A stretch of 64,000 nucleotides of DNA from Acanthaster planci (GCF_001949145.1 NW_019091359.1:1144329-1208328), one strand, 5' to 3'; counted from the first letter of the stretch, positions 1 to 13,640 are shown. A program made the numbers and translations. Notes: generated from the sequence alone by a model not told the origin.

Positions 1-36
1 GGAAAGAGGGACTCAATATTGAAAACATCATCGATC

Positions 37-238
37 ATGAAGGTATCACCGTGTACTTGACTCCTTTGATCAGAAGAATGGGTGCTGATAAGACAGAAGT
101 TGGGGGACATTATCAGCGGCGATTCTCCCAACATACCATGAAGGTATCACCGTGTACTTGACTCCTTTGATCAGAAGAATGGGTGCTGATAAGACAGAAG
201 TTGGGGGACATTATCAGCGGCAATTCTCCCAACATACC
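37..238. repeat. 101-bp tandem duplication
   Basis: Two adjacent copies of a 101-bp unit occupy 37-137 and 138-238 and differ at one base (GGCGATTC versus GGCAATTC). The near identity implies a recent local duplication or an assembly artefact. The segment lies downstream of the last visible Artemis exon, so it is intronic or beyond. I could not match its translation to Artemis in any frame. Confidence 0.85.
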
Positions 239-476
239 GGTATTTATTCCCATTCATAAATTCCTTCTGAGACATGCAGTCAAGTTGACAAAATAATAAA
301 TTTTCCACCAATGTTGCTCGACGATTTCACTTCAAAACAATTTCATGATTTGAAATAGCTCTCTTGTTAGTTTCAGTATTCTTTGAGCCCAATTTTTTTT
401 CCCCACAAAAAAGTGTTATCCAACAAGTCACTATGAATGAAAATTGATATGAACAAATAACTTGCTTAATGCTTAC

Positions 477-3400
477 TCTGCTTGGAATGTACATAGCCTC
501 TGGCACACAGAAAGTAGTGTCCACATAAACACTCTTTATGTCTTTTATCCTGGAGTAAGGAGAATTATAAACGATCAAAGAGAGAGTTAAAATGTACAGG
601 CACCAGCTCAAAGAAAAAATAAAGACGAGATGGAAACTTGCAAATTCACTATTCCTCATTTGATTGCTAGGTACACAATGGTTGAAAGTTTAATTTAAAT
701 CAAATGGACGAACTTTTAAAGTGAAAGATTTCAGAAAACAGTTCTTTTATTTTCAGATTATTTAATACGTGGTGTAATTTCGCAAGATACCATCTTTCAC
801 TCAGGAACAAATGACGAGGTGGGCACAAAAGTAACCATAGTGGGTCATGAAAATAGATTGCTGTAAATTGCTAGTGCGCCCTCTACTGACAAAAGAAGCA
901 AACTTATTGAGTACAGTAAACTGCATTTCAGTGAACTGGCTCCATATCACACTGGTTTCTGACTACAAACTCTTGTTGAGCCTTACCACAATCTTTAACA
1001 CATTCTTAAAACACACACCTGTGGAATTTTTACGGAGGGCAAGCTAGTTTCTCTTTCAGTGTGCCAGGTGACAAGTCTTACGTACTTCTGGAAAACCATG
1101 GGTTGCCATGGGATCAACTTTTAAATGGGAAACCCAACACTGTTTCAAGTGAAAGAGAAGGAAATTTCCAATTCCTTGCTATCACTAAAGAGATTTCCAT
1201 GATTGTGTTCATGACCAAAACTTGTTCTGAGAATTCAACATAAATGTGCTTTTTAAAGTCAGAGTGTTTTCTGTAGATAAAACTAAATAAATTTTCCTGC
1301 TGAATGTTACTTGATTTATGGTTGTTGAATAATTTTGAATAATTTTTCAGTCATGAAATATGATTTCAACCTGTTTCATCCACAATCGCATTCTGAATCA
1401 TCAGGAAATTTTCAAATTTCAAAATAATCAAAATTAATCAGTCCCGCTTATTTCTGTTTACAACCTTCTCAGTTACAATCAATGCCTAGATACACAATGA
1501 CCATACGTTGTTCCAAAGTGACTGACCTGTTCCCAGAATGCAGCGGTACCATGCGCGCTGCTTCGCCCTTGGCCAAACGGAAGTCCCCGGTGTAAAGGAC
1601 GTTCCCCTCATCCCCTTCAAACAGAAACCTGTAAAGAAGGGGTGGGAATGGGGAAATAAAAAGAAATAAGAAGTGTAACTAAATCAGCAAGGACACAAAA
1701 CTTTCAGTGGCTACGCATTGTGAGAGCTACATGAACAGGAGAGTGTGTTATATTCAATGTGAATGATACATATACATTTGTACACATTACGCTTGAACTG
1801 GGATATGTCATCGGGATCTGGACAGCAGAATGGAGAAAGAGAGAACTTTCCAGAGCAGAAAAGTATTAAATTGGTACATGAAAGAAAAAGAGAAAGAAAA
1901 ACAAGAAGAGAAAAAAGGAAAACACACCAAAAAATTCACCGCTGCTTTGTAAAACACAGTCCAAACTTGCAAAGGAAAAATACATGCACATGTACTCCGA
2001 GATAACGGCAAGCGCAATGTTCTATAAGAAATTGGGCTTTTACCTTAAATTCCGGTTTTAAAATAAAAATACAGAAGTTGATCATATGCTTGTAATATTG
2101 ATAACGTGCTTTCCTCTTTGCCCATAAGGAAACCACTGTATAATGGCTGCTGTTGAAAAAGGGGAAGAAGTTTAGTATCGGTTGCCTGGTCAAATTGTAG
2201 AAACCTGTCCACTCTTTTTTCCTTTTACCAACAAAACATGTTGGCACTTAAACAAAAACAGCTGTAAAGAGAAAGACGGAATACTGGCGTACCTGATCAA
2301 GGACTGAGAGAAGTAATATGCAATGGGTGCCGACTAAACCAAGCAATGAAACCAACATCATAAAACAACATGTATGCGTACTTCCCAACACTAACATACT
2401 TTTGATGTTAGTCTTAATTAAGGCACAAGCAACGCTGAGTTTTAAAGGGCCAAACACAAATACAGTTGTGTTTCCTATTCCTATGGAAAAAAAAGTTGGA
2501 TAGGTGGAAAAATCATCTTTAGTTCTAAATTTGCTAGCCAAAATATTGGGGTTGGGTGGTCACGGTTGTTAATTAATATTGTGCATAAAAATAAAACTCT
2601 AGGGTTGGCATCACAAGTTTTTGTTTGTTAATAATTTTTCAAATAAAAAGATACAGGTTCTACACGATTTTCGGAGTCGGGTCAGGTAACCAGAAACATA
2701 ATTTTTTTGGGGGGGGCCTTATACAATTGTGATTCATGGATGTACATGTAGTGTTGAATTGAAACTGTATGTGATTCCAAGACACATTTATTTACAAAGT
2801 ACATACATGTACGTAGCTACAGCAAATGACAAACGGAATTGTTTGTGGAGGAATCACATCAAGAAGGGACTTGACTTTTGTGTCTGCCATGTCTTATAGA
2901 TCTATGAGGGTACTATACCATGTCAGAAATATGACCCTCCATTTCAAATGCCGGGGGATGGAATAGGTACCTGGTAATTGTGATGTCTGACAATTCCTCT
3001 CTCCCATTTTTTGTCTGCACTTCAGAGGGATCTGGGTAAAGTCTAAACTCTGTCTGCAGAAAGCTTTTGGTAATTACGGGGTAGTGATACATGTACATGT
3101 AGTTGTGAAACTTCCACTACTTCAAGGACATGAAGTTACAATGGTGGGTCACAAATGTGACCAAGTACATCATAATATGGAATAAGTCTCTGAGGTCGTT
3201 TCACGTAATGGCCGAGTAAAGTGGGGATGTGGGTAAATGTTGAAAAATTGATGTGGCGGTTTCTGTATATTTTGGAAGTTTTATGTATGAAAGGTTACCA
3301 TCAATACACTTGTAATGTGTACCATTTGAAAGCTTATGAAATTCTCTTTCTGACCATGGACATATCTCAAAAAGTCACTTTGGGACTTATTCCTGATTTC

Positions 3401-6400
3401 GATGTACCGGGTCACAAATGTGTTCAAACATTAAAACCTGTACAAGGTCACCACTAGATCAGATGCTGCATTTCTTTCCACTTGCATTCAGCCAAAAAAA
3501 CCCTTCTTTCCATTCAAATGAGGACGTCATATTTGTGACCCTAAATATGCCAATGAAGAAGCCATTGGAGGAAAAAGCCATCAATTCTTGTGTTTTTGTT
3601 CCTTCACGGTGGAACCTTGAAAGTTAAAGGTATTGGGTTCACCTTTTCCCTTCTGCTGCCCCTTTTGTTAAGTATTTTGCTTTAAATCCACATTTCTAGA
3701 CTTTAAAGGATTGAAATGGAGTAGGGGTGATTTTTCCTCAGAATTAATAAAGTCCCTCATTCAATTAACTATATTAGAATTGTCAGAGATCTCCAACACT
3801 TCCAAGACCTAATTTCCTTGAGTTTCCTTGAGTATGACCCTCGGTACACTGTATGATGCCAGCTCCTTAATTTAAGTATTTACATATGTAATAAACTTCA
3901 TTCAGCCAAGAACATGTATCTATTTGAGAAGCAGGCATATGAGATTCCAAGAAATTGAAACTGTCACAGCCTATTCCAAACAAAACAATGCTTATAATTT
4001 CAGAGACTGTTGCAGACATATCTTGCCTACATGCTTATAAAGTAAGGGAACAGGAAGAAATTTGACAGGTAACCATACCAATAAACTAGAGAAAAATTAA
4101 TTAGAGAAAAGTTTGACCGTTTACACATGGATGTGATAGTGTACAGTGCCCCAGGTGAAATTACCGAGGAAAAATTTAGGACAGAAAGCCACAGAATTCT
4201 ACGGTCTATCGGAGGGCATGAGGTCAGATGTTACATGAGGTTTGAATCAAATAACACCAGAACTTCTTGTTATCGTCCACAGAGGAATAAAAAATCTTCC
4301 CTGTTGTTACCAGCCTGGTGCCATATAATTCTCAGGAAAGCTAAATGTACATGGATTTGGGTACACATTTTTTGTCTGAACTGAGTTCTACTCAAACCAG
4401 GACAATCTGTGGCAGGCTGGTAGTCAGCTGCTTTCAAATGTACATGTACATGTACTTGTCAATGTATATGTCCAATGTGCTGCATGTACTGTGCATGTAT
4501 ATTTATTACAAGCTGTACGCGAAGTACTGTACAGACATGTACACACGGTTGAAGGAAAAATTTTTGGCAAACACGAAAAACAAACAGAGTGTACCAAAAA
4601 AACTGGGTTTTTATTTTTGAAGTAAATATCATTTTTAGTTTTCCTGAGTTTATACTCTTGAATATGTATTTCATTTCATTACTTTCAAATGCTTTTTTAC
4701 AATGAATAATTTTTATTTTCACAATTTGGAAAAACATACAGTACATGTACATGATATGACAGAGAGTGAGAGCACGTCAGCAGATGTCAAGTTGCTAGAA
4801 TGGTTGTGTTTTGTCCATCAACACAGCTGATATTCCCAAGAGCACTAGCTGTGTTAATAATGTTTATCATATACCAAGTCTTCAGGTGCTATAATTAGAG
4901 CTTATGACACACTGGGATTGAGGAAGAATAAATAACCTTAAAGTGGGACACAGCTCGGCAACACATACATGTACATGGTGAGTGAACTAACCGAACAGTC
5001 CAGCCAATTATAGACATGAAGTCACGTCTATGAACCGTAAAGGCTTACGACAAAGAAGGCAGCCTTGATTTTGGGGGAGAGGGTCCTAAATCAATACTCC
5101 CAGAAGGACAAGGGTAGACCAGAGGTTTACCCGGCCCTTGGGAAAAGCTTCTGAGGAAGGACCGACTAAATATTCTCCGAACCACTGACCCACTGCCAAC
5201 AGGGTATGGCCTCCCACCATAAAGCATCCTGACACTTGGTCACCCTTGACTTGTTCAGCATTCTTCTCTCCCACCCTTTATGTAGGCTTACAGTTTACGA
5301 CTGCCAGACTCCACAATGGCATTCAGAAGCACTGGGTCAGGAGGCTGCATTCACTGTGGGCACTTGGTCTTGTTCTTTTGAGGAATTCTCTCCCAGAGCC
5401 ATGGGGAAGCCACCTTATTATTCTAGGGTTCCCTTGTCGGAGCCAGTTAACATTTTCAGGGAATGGTAAGAAATCAAAGCCCACTCACATGACTGAACCA
5501 GGGCAGTGGCCGGCAGACAAGAGGGTAACAAGCACCTGTTTTTCCTGAGGGGGAAAAAATTATGATATAAGTAGAGGGCCTGCTGTTTTGATCTAAAGTA
5601 GAATCTTTCCAAAAAAACTAAGTTTCTTTTTGCCTTTGTGAAATATTTTGCTAGATTTGAAACCTCAGGCCCTGTGATTTTTTGGACTTGTGTATTTTAG
5701 CACATTGTAGCCAAAAGTAAGTTTGCAGTAGTTTTTGTAGTTTGGATTTCTGGAAATAATAAATAGGCCTATATCAAATGGACATGTATAATGTCCATTA
5801 CAAAAGTTGTGCATGGCAATGCACCAAAGTGCAAAAATCCCAGGAATTTCAGAAAATTCTCAGGCACTTGCCTGAAAACTGGCATCCCTGATGGCAGTTT
5901 CAAACAGAACTTTGGTCTTTGACTCTGAATAATCAATTAACATCTTTAAGAAAAATATGTCTTGAAAATTAGTGTCACTTGTACATACTCCCTGTAAGCC
6001 CAATCTGGTGTCTGTGCTATGCTCTAAGAAATGAAAGGATAAAATTTCCCTGATAGTGATGAGCCTGTCTCTCGGGGGAAAGGTCTGTTTCATCAATCAC
6101 TCAGATATGAGGAATGGATGGACAACTTGCCTGGCCGTTGATTTCATTGTAGAGAGTGATGGTGGTGGGCTCCTTGATGGGCAGGCTTCGGATGAAGGGC
6201 TCCAGATGGACAAACCGTCTGTCTGTCAGGAGAAACTCGCGTGTGACTTCGGAGCAGTAGAGCTTGATGTGTTTGCTGGGAAGGAATCGCATAAATGTGT
6301 GAGATTTGAAGTATTGCCAATTATATCTGTTGCTATGATCGACATAATGTGAACAGGCAAACAAGTGGTGCATTTGGCAAAGGTATACCATGCAAGCTGA

Positions 6401-9400
6401 AGCTGATTTGTCGAAGTCTTTGTTTGCTTTTCAAAAAGAAAGTAGGTTCAGAGACAAATGAAATTAAAAGGTATCTTAATGTCTGAACAAAATAACTACA
6501 TGTATCTCCTTTGTACCTTAAAGGAGAGGGGGAAAAATAAAATAGGGGAATGGGAGAAGTCACTCATCATAGCATCGTGGCAAAAAACCTGCACCTAACA
6601 CATAGAGTGTACAGTGCTCGGATTTGGCTGCATGAGGATTCAAGTTTCAAATAGTCAGATGCACTGTATACTTGTTTGTGTTGTTCAGGAGAGCGGAACA
6701 GCCCCTAGACCAGCAGGCTGAGCATGCCACACTCATTATGCATCTCGTCTCTTTTACGCTCTGGCCTTACAAACGATGTGCTTGACACGCAATGCTGCAC
6801 AGCAACCTGGCAGTGGCCTATGGCTGCATTTTGAAGATTTCCACATTTAAAAAAATTTGTAGGCCTGAGAAAAACTTGCACTGGTAAAAAGGATTTCATT
6901 TTCTCTCAGAAAATACATGGAGAGACTGAATATGTTGGTGGCTCTCTTTTTGGGAAAGAGGGGAGGGGAGAGTACAGTTCCATTTGTACATGTGTGTACG
7001 TTATATTGCATACAAAAATAACTGAGAAACTTTTATGTCGGGGATGCACTAGATATTCAACTGGCAGTGTCAATAGATTCTGTCTCGATTGGTTACTATC
7101 TTTTTTTTTTCATTTGCGTTGAGTGTGTGCTTTATATTTACTAGCTACATAAGGTTCATGCTGCTAATTTCTGGTCCGATGTGTGACAGTTTTCTGTCCC
7201 AGTCACATCTGATGTGTAATTTGACCAAACACGTATCACTGAAACTAACTTCAAACTAATCTTCAATTGTTTGGCAGGTTATTTGCAATTTTTAATCACT
7301 CTTAAAACTTTAAAAATATTCTAAAGTAACTTACAAAATCATGAGGGGTGTAACAAGGACAGGACTACATGGGACCCCAAATGTACATAAAGAATGACCC
7401 CTAATGCATCACCAGCCACAGCTATGGTAGTTTAACAGTTAACACCAAATCTCCAATTACCAGACAGCCAAATTTCATGCTCTCATCCACACAACACAAG
7501 TTCGATATCACACATGAGCCATTTCCACACATACCCAAGGACAGACAATCCCCTAGTTTCCCCTCGGGGGAAACACCGACCTTTCTCTATAGAATACCCT
7601 GGATTTCACGGACAGCTTTGATAAGCCACAGATGAGCCACTGATTGAGGATACTATCAGAAAATTCAGCATCTAGTTTCAGTTATGTCAATTGTAATAGG
7701 ATGTAAAACAAACACAGAAAACTAAACCAACATTTGCATGGCTTGAAAACTCCAGCCTTGGCAGGGTTTTAAGCACGTAGCGGTTAATACCTAAAACAAA
7801 ATATAAACATGTACATGTTTTTAAATCCAAACTATAAAAACTGACTGCTAAAGCTTGTGCCGCCACAAAATTCCACAGCCCTCAGTTTCATGCTATGCTT
7901 GTACATGTACATGTATGGTACATGTGTAAAGCAAAAAGGAATTCATATGTTCAAATTCAAACCTTAAAACTTCATCAAAATCTGCAAATAGTAGCACACT
8001 TTTGACTGAACAAATTCTGTAAAAAGTGACTTTTGTGGAAAGAGGCACAAAACTGTCATAGCGGTGTGATAATACAGTCAGAAAGCCTGCTGTGTTCCAG
8101 TTTTTGCCATTTATGAACATATACAAATGAAATATGCGCTATATAAGTGTAATTATTATTAATTATTATTATTATTTATGACCAACTGGACTAAGACAAA
8201 AGGTAGGCCTATAAACAATGCTACTTGAGCATCCTGCATTATTAAAGGACTGGAATCTTTGATGGAATTTGACAGCTTAAATGACATAGTTTACAGAAAC
8301 TGCTGGCCAAATTTTAAATGCAGTTATGCAACAGACTGCATGTACATTTATACTACTCAATATTGCACAGACTTAGCATTGTTGGACACGTAGCAGTACA
8401 TAGGGCGTCACTGGAACTGCTACTAACGGGAAAATTTATAGAGAAAAGGAGGGTTGCACAACTTTCAAAGCAACATTTATTTCAAAATGGCTTACAATTA
8501 AAAAGGCCAAGAGACAGCTAGAAGAGCTCTGTAAAAATGTGAAACTAGGAAAAATGACAGGCATCAAGTATTCATTTATGTACATAAGTGTGCAACAAGC
8601 AAATAATGAAGAACAAAACAAAAACTACTGAACAAAATGCCAACAAGCAGAAGTTTTTGAGAATCTGAATTCATATTCTTGATCGAGGAATGACATGTAC
8701 CAGCATCTGATCAGGATACACACATACAACAGCCAGTCTGCTCCAGCAATCAGTTCATTTTGGAATGAAGCTACCACCATACCAACTAACTTGCCACATT
8801 GTCATAAACCTACATGTATGTACTGCATTTCCTGGCGCAGAGATCTGTCGGATGGATTACATGGCGCTATACACGAGGGTGATTAATGTTTACCTGGCCC
8901 TTGCTTGAGTACCACACATAACCTTTAACTTCTACGCTACATAATTGCAGGGGTGAGATAGACGCTGTTCCTCTTGTGAAAAACATTCTCTCCTTGGGGA
9001 GAAAAATCTGGAAATACAGCATCCCGATCCCCATGGTGGCACAGGCTGTGCAGGTGCAGGTCCTGAAGTGGAGTGCCACAACAGTTTGCACATTTATGGG
9101 GGAAATTGAACTGTTATGACATCCTAAGGTGTTACGTTGTTATGCTATCAACAATTTGAATTTTGCAATAAATATTACACAATTGTACTTTATTAGTTTG
9201 GATGGCACAATTTTGAGAATGAAAATGGGTAAATTTTTCCATGAAAATATTCTTTTTAATATGGACTGATTTTTATATCAGCTCATGCTTTTATTGTTCT
9301 GTTTGCAATAAATTTTCCCATGAAGACGTAAGATTTTCTTTCAGGTACATGCTCATGTATAACCTGTTACAAAGTAAATTCAATTCTGTATTCCACTTCT

Positions 9401-12400
9401 GAGGACTAACAGTCCTGTTGTCTTGCATTTCACTTTCTTTTTATCCACTTGTTTAGATTTGTTGGAGTAGAAAAAAAACCCTGATATTTAAATGTACTTG
9501 CAATTTACCAAACCTTTCAAATCCAATGCACCACACACATGCACAGAGCATCTACATGGTTTTTGAACGCTAAGATTTACAAAGATTTTGAGCAAGCCTA
9601 CTGGTATGTGTGACCGGCTCTCCAAAACGGTGTATTATGTCACATATACAATCAAATTGCTTGCAGCCAAAGCTTCCATTTGATATCTAATTCTTCCCAG
9701 TGGCATTCTGCGTTTTGGAGTTATTTGCCATTTGCATATAATTTCATTTTTATCACAGGTGCTTTTGGAGATAAACATTAAACATAACAGAAATGTTAAA
9801 CTTAAATTAGACACTCTCTTGGTTTCCCTTAGCAACAGAGGCTTCGTGGTCAGGCAATTGGCCTCAAAATATTTATAATATATTTCACCCTGGCACATGG
9901 CATGGGCCATTACGCATTTATGCATTGCTTAATATACCTTTTTGCTATACATATGCTGTACATGTACTTTGCCTTCTATACCTATCGGTACGTTTATGTA
10001 TGCCCAAGTATACTCGGTAGAATACAGTGGCATGATATTGGAACACATGTTGGAATGAAATTTGCTACATGTATGTACAACAATTACATGCGTACGGTCA
10101 CCTCCCAAGTGATCCCAAAAATTTAGGCTGCATTTGGAGGCATTGAAACATTCAGGAGGTGGGGGCAAAAAAAATGGCTCTGAAAAAGGTGTACATATAC
10201 ACGTAGCTGTCATCGGTTGGCGCATGGTCTGGAAGCTGTGAGATTCATTGGCAACTGGGATGGGTGACTGGGGCTTGCGTATTTGTTAAGTTTGACAGAA
10301 AGATGAGAAATGGCAGTGCAGGATGAGTCAGCCCTGGGACTGGGTCCGGCGCAGGTGTGGATTGATGTCGGGAGCCCTGGATGATTTTTTTTTTCAAAAA
10401 TGGGCTTCCTCGCTGACTGTGGCTTAAACCTTCACTTTTGTAGATTTTTTTCCCCCCTCAAAAGTTAATACCCTCAAAGGTTGGTACGGTTCAAATCTGC
10501 TACAGGAGGACTGAAGTTGTCTGACAAATAACCTGGAAGCTGGGGATGAAACCTGGATTTGAAAAAAAGTAGTCCTGGTTGGGTGTTTCATCATCTTTGG
10601 TCGTCTGCATTGCTGGCGGCAACTGATGATGATTATGGTAGTAGTGTTGATGAGCATAATGCTGGTGCTTAATTGGTTTGGTATTTACCATGAATTCATA
10701 ATGAGGGCAGCTGGAAATGATATCAAAAAGACCTTTCCCACGTTAAGGGAACAATTTCTTTTATGAAATCGAGAGCGGGTTTGTCCCCAAACCTTTTGCT
10801 TTCTGTAATGTCCAAATATATTTTCAGGAAGCGTGTCTTTCCCATAACCTAGAAACAAGTACATGTATGTGTGTAAATGTACATGTACATACTGGTATGT
10901 GTATATGCTAATCTGTGCGAGGAATCTTAAAGGAACCAGAAAATAGAAATATTTTATAAATTCTACTAAAAACCCGTGAAATTGAATCTTTGGGTTTCAA
11001 TTAACCTCATTTTAAATTTTTGTTGTGCAATTTTATCCCATATTTTGATTTTTTTTGGTTTTATGCTAATGATTTGCATATTCATGAGCACAACAATGAT
11101 GTCATCCAAGGCACTGAATCTCAATGTTGCATTGATTTGTACACAGAAAATTTCTAGATTTTTTAACCACTGCTCCGGCAGATTTTATTTTCTTTGGAAA
11201 TTTATTGCTGTGTAAGTATATGGCAATAATCCAGCAAAAATCCTTTTCACATTAATGTTCCCAGATAGCAAATTTGGGGTTCACAATTTGAACATGAAAA
11301 CATGCAACCTGAACCATATCTTCCTGGATTTACATCAAAGCAAAAGGGCCCTCACTTGTCCAGAAATGCGTGGCCAATTTTTTATGTATGAAAAAGTGCA
11401 CCGTTTGGTTCACGTAACTCAAAAAAGATGTCAAACAGTCTTCATACATGGAAGAAGAGTACAGAGACACACAAAAAAAGATTCTAAGAAAAATTCATTT
11501 CCTGGTTCCTTTAAGCTTAGTTGGGTCTTCATTAAAAAAACCAACCCTGACCAGGTACCTTCCCAAATCCTCCAAAATCTACCAATGTACGGAAAACCAA
11601 GGAAGCATACTTCTTTACTGAACATGCATGAACATCAACGCCATGAGAATGAGATACGAGTACCGTCTGGCTGATCCTGCCTCAATCCTAAAATATTCTG
11701 CAACCCAACTGGTGGTTTGGATGGATTTGAAAAGAATTGAAGAACTAAATTGACGCTTATGAGAAATGCACGGTTTTCCTAAAATGAACTAAAACTTCCC
11801 GAGTTTTCAGTTTCAGCTGGAGACCGTGGTCTTCCTCAAGGGAGGTAAACATCATTTATCAGTATAAAGAAGTTAGGCACTCTCCAAGAGTTTTTCATTT
11901 ACAAAGTACAAGTAAAAATTTAACATTAGGGAGCATTTCATAATTCGGAACAGTTGGAACGTTCCAATTGGAAAGCTGTGTTCTCATTCCAGAATGGTGG
12001 GCTGTTCCATTGGGAACAGTCGCGTTCCACATGGAACACTGTGTTCCTTTGCGAGAACAGTCCGAAGGGAACATTTGTTCCCGTCGGCATGTCCTCATTC
12101 GGGTAGCTTCATATCGCCCGTGTACAAATCTTAGCGCAATGTCCAAAAACAGAGCCTGCCATGACAAACGAGCATAGGTACATGTAAACTACTTTGCTTT
12201 TATGATAGGCCTAATTTTGAATAAGAATTGGAAGTAAATGATGATGGAAATACGGAAAAGAAAAATTGGAGAAAAGTTAACCTTCATGAGGAGTAAGTCA
12301 AAAGATGCTGCGCCCCAGCTGCCGCGCTTCAGACACAGGGTCTTGAAAATGCATGCCCGAAATCTTTCTTCCCGATTGCAAATGCAACAAAATGTAATGT

Positions 12401-13640
12401 AATACAAATGACTTGTAAGTGAACTGGTTATCACCTCACCTTGAGTGAAGTCTCTGGTAAAACTGATTTGAGTCAAGACCAACCATATGATCTGTTGAAA
12501 GAAGAGAATGGAATTTACATCATGAGTCTTAATGATCAACATCCCTAGAGTCTACAAATGAAACGAACATTAATCGATCATTTACCTGTATAAAATTTAC
12601 AGCTTCCTTGTTAAAACAACATTTAGCATGCACTATTTATGTACATGCATTCCTGATCGAAATGGTAATTGAGCTAAACTAGTGAGCTTTTCTGCATTTA
12701 ACATAACCATTTAAAAACTCCAACACAGGGCAAAACACCTCCAAAATGAAACAACTCCAAGGTAAAAGATGAAGAGTGATATTTTCAGTAACCCTACATG
12801 AAAACCATGGCAAAAAGATGATTGTTACTTGCCAAATAAGATAAAGAACAGCATAAGTAACATGTCTTTCCTTGTTGGATGCTACGTTATACCCAGCGTC
12901 GTTTTCTTACTATGTCTTATCAAGACTTCAGCAACTACAAGTGCACGTATGTGACACAATTAACATGAAAGCAGTGGAGATGACCAGAGTGGTTCTAGGG
13001 ACACTACGGAGCAGTTATGGAAACAGGTCATCTTGTACCTTAACAAATTTATGACTGGATGGATAAACACAGCTCTGAACAAAAATTCTAACAGATTTAA
13101 GGATTAATTTTAAGAAAAATGGCTACAGAGACAAATGATGATTATGCTCATTGGAACAAAGAGATTCTGATAAATTGTCCAAGTGTATTTTTTTTTCTTG
13201 TTGAAAAGTCCTAGTTGACAGGTTAACTTCTTTTAACAGTTTGAGTTTGATTACATCACCAATGCTATATGTCCTGTTCATGGCGTGCAGTTGGTGCATT
13301 ACACATGAGATCCTACAGCCTAGAGGACATGCTCTTGGCTTGTAGATTCATCAGGCCTATGCCTACATGTACATTTACTACAAAATCAACATGCGGCATG
13401 AAGCCCATCCTGTAACCCTAACACTCCTCAGTCCTCCAACAGCAACAGGTGAAGGATTGAGGAGTGTTAGGGTTCCTCTAACAATGCCAGTCAATGATAC
13501 AAACAAGTTTTTCAAGTCCCAGGCCTACCTGCATGTGCATGGGACAAGAAATAGGCTCTTGCTCTGAGAACCGCACGACCCAGAAATCTGTCGATTGCAA
13601 TATGCTGGTATTCTACCATCAACCCTCCAAATGTACTCAT
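477..13640 (-). CDS. DCLRE1C: Artemis-type DNA nuclease (SNM1C), N-terminal six exons, partial
   Basis: Artemis is a metallo-beta-lactamase/beta-CASP nuclease that opens hairpins and trims ends in non-homologous end joining in the nucleus. Coding exons on the minus strand are 13640-13529, 12491-12440, 6275-6131, 5544-5489, 1628-1527 and 549-477. They total 540 bases (180 codons) and phases agree at every junction. The start [11 protein letters not shown] is followed by [24 protein letters not shown] (the HxHxDH metal motif, completed across the exon 1/2 join), [41 protein letters not shown] and SVYVDTTFC. These align in order with vertebrate Artemis as I remember it, with the expected metal-ligand Asp and His residues present. 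Intron 3 has a GC donor (CAG|GCAAGT). A six-codon upstream ORF precedes the start. The remaining catalytic domain and the C-terminal tail lie outside the window. Exon joins are inferred by eye. Confidence 0.93.
3146..3541. mobile_element. MITE-like element with GGGTCACAAAT termini
   Basis: The left end reads GGGTCACAAATGTGAC and the right end is its inverted complement with one mismatch. A third copy of the motif sits internally near 3409. The 396-bp length, terminal inverted repeats and lack of coding capacity fit a non-autonomous DNA transposon. I see no convincing target-site duplication. Confidence 0.5.
10927..11514. mobile_element. piggyBac-like MITE with TTAA target sites
   Basis: A 588-bp segment in Artemis intron 2 (between exons 2 and 3) is bounded by TTAA on both sides. 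It has inverted termini AGGAACCAGAAAAT (left) and AGGAACCAGGAAAT (right, reverse complement). TTAA target sites are the hallmark of piggyBac elements; the family assignment rests on that and the terminal repeats. No transposase is encoded, so it would be non-autonomous. Confidence 0.6.
11946..12082. repeat. Cluster of inverted GGAAC/GTTCC half-sites
   Basis: About a dozen GGAAC and GTTCC (or GAAC/GTTC) pentamers alternate over 137 bp, forming overlapping imperfect palindromes such as GGAACGTTCC and GTTCCACATGGAAC. It lies in Artemis intron 2. The arrangement resembles steroid-receptor or heat-shock half-sites but may be only a degenerate palindromic simple repeat. Confidence 0.55.
13414..13474. 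repeat. Long near-perfect hairpin in Artemis intron 1
   Basis: AACCCTAACACTCCTCA pairs perfectly with TGAGGAGTGTTAGGGTT. The stem continues inward for about seven more positions with one G-T wobble and one mismatch, leaving a loop of about 13 bases. The size is compatible with a precursor-miRNA hairpin or a very short foldback transposon; the sequence alone does not decide. Confidence 0.65.

Larger units (their letters stand above)
550..12439. other. Artemis introns 2 to 5, repeat-rich non-coding DNA
   Basis: The intronic stretches 550-1526, 1629-5488, 5545-6130 and 6276-12439 hold no further exon that I can recognise. They contain MITE-like elements annotated separately, several runs of alternating TACATGTA (for example near 4438-4456, 7900-7916 and 10858-10890) and scattered homopolymers. 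Short open frames here lack family similarity and codon-like composition. Confidence 0.7.

Noticed and set aside
11255-11674. 139-codon open frame in Artemis intron 2
   Set aside because: It runs through and past the end of a MITE, has no recognisable domain and lacks codon bias.
11946-12082. True heat-shock element or glucocorticoid response element
   Set aside because: Half-site spacing varies and only partial matches to the nGAAnnTTCn or GGAACAnnnTGTTCC consensus occur.
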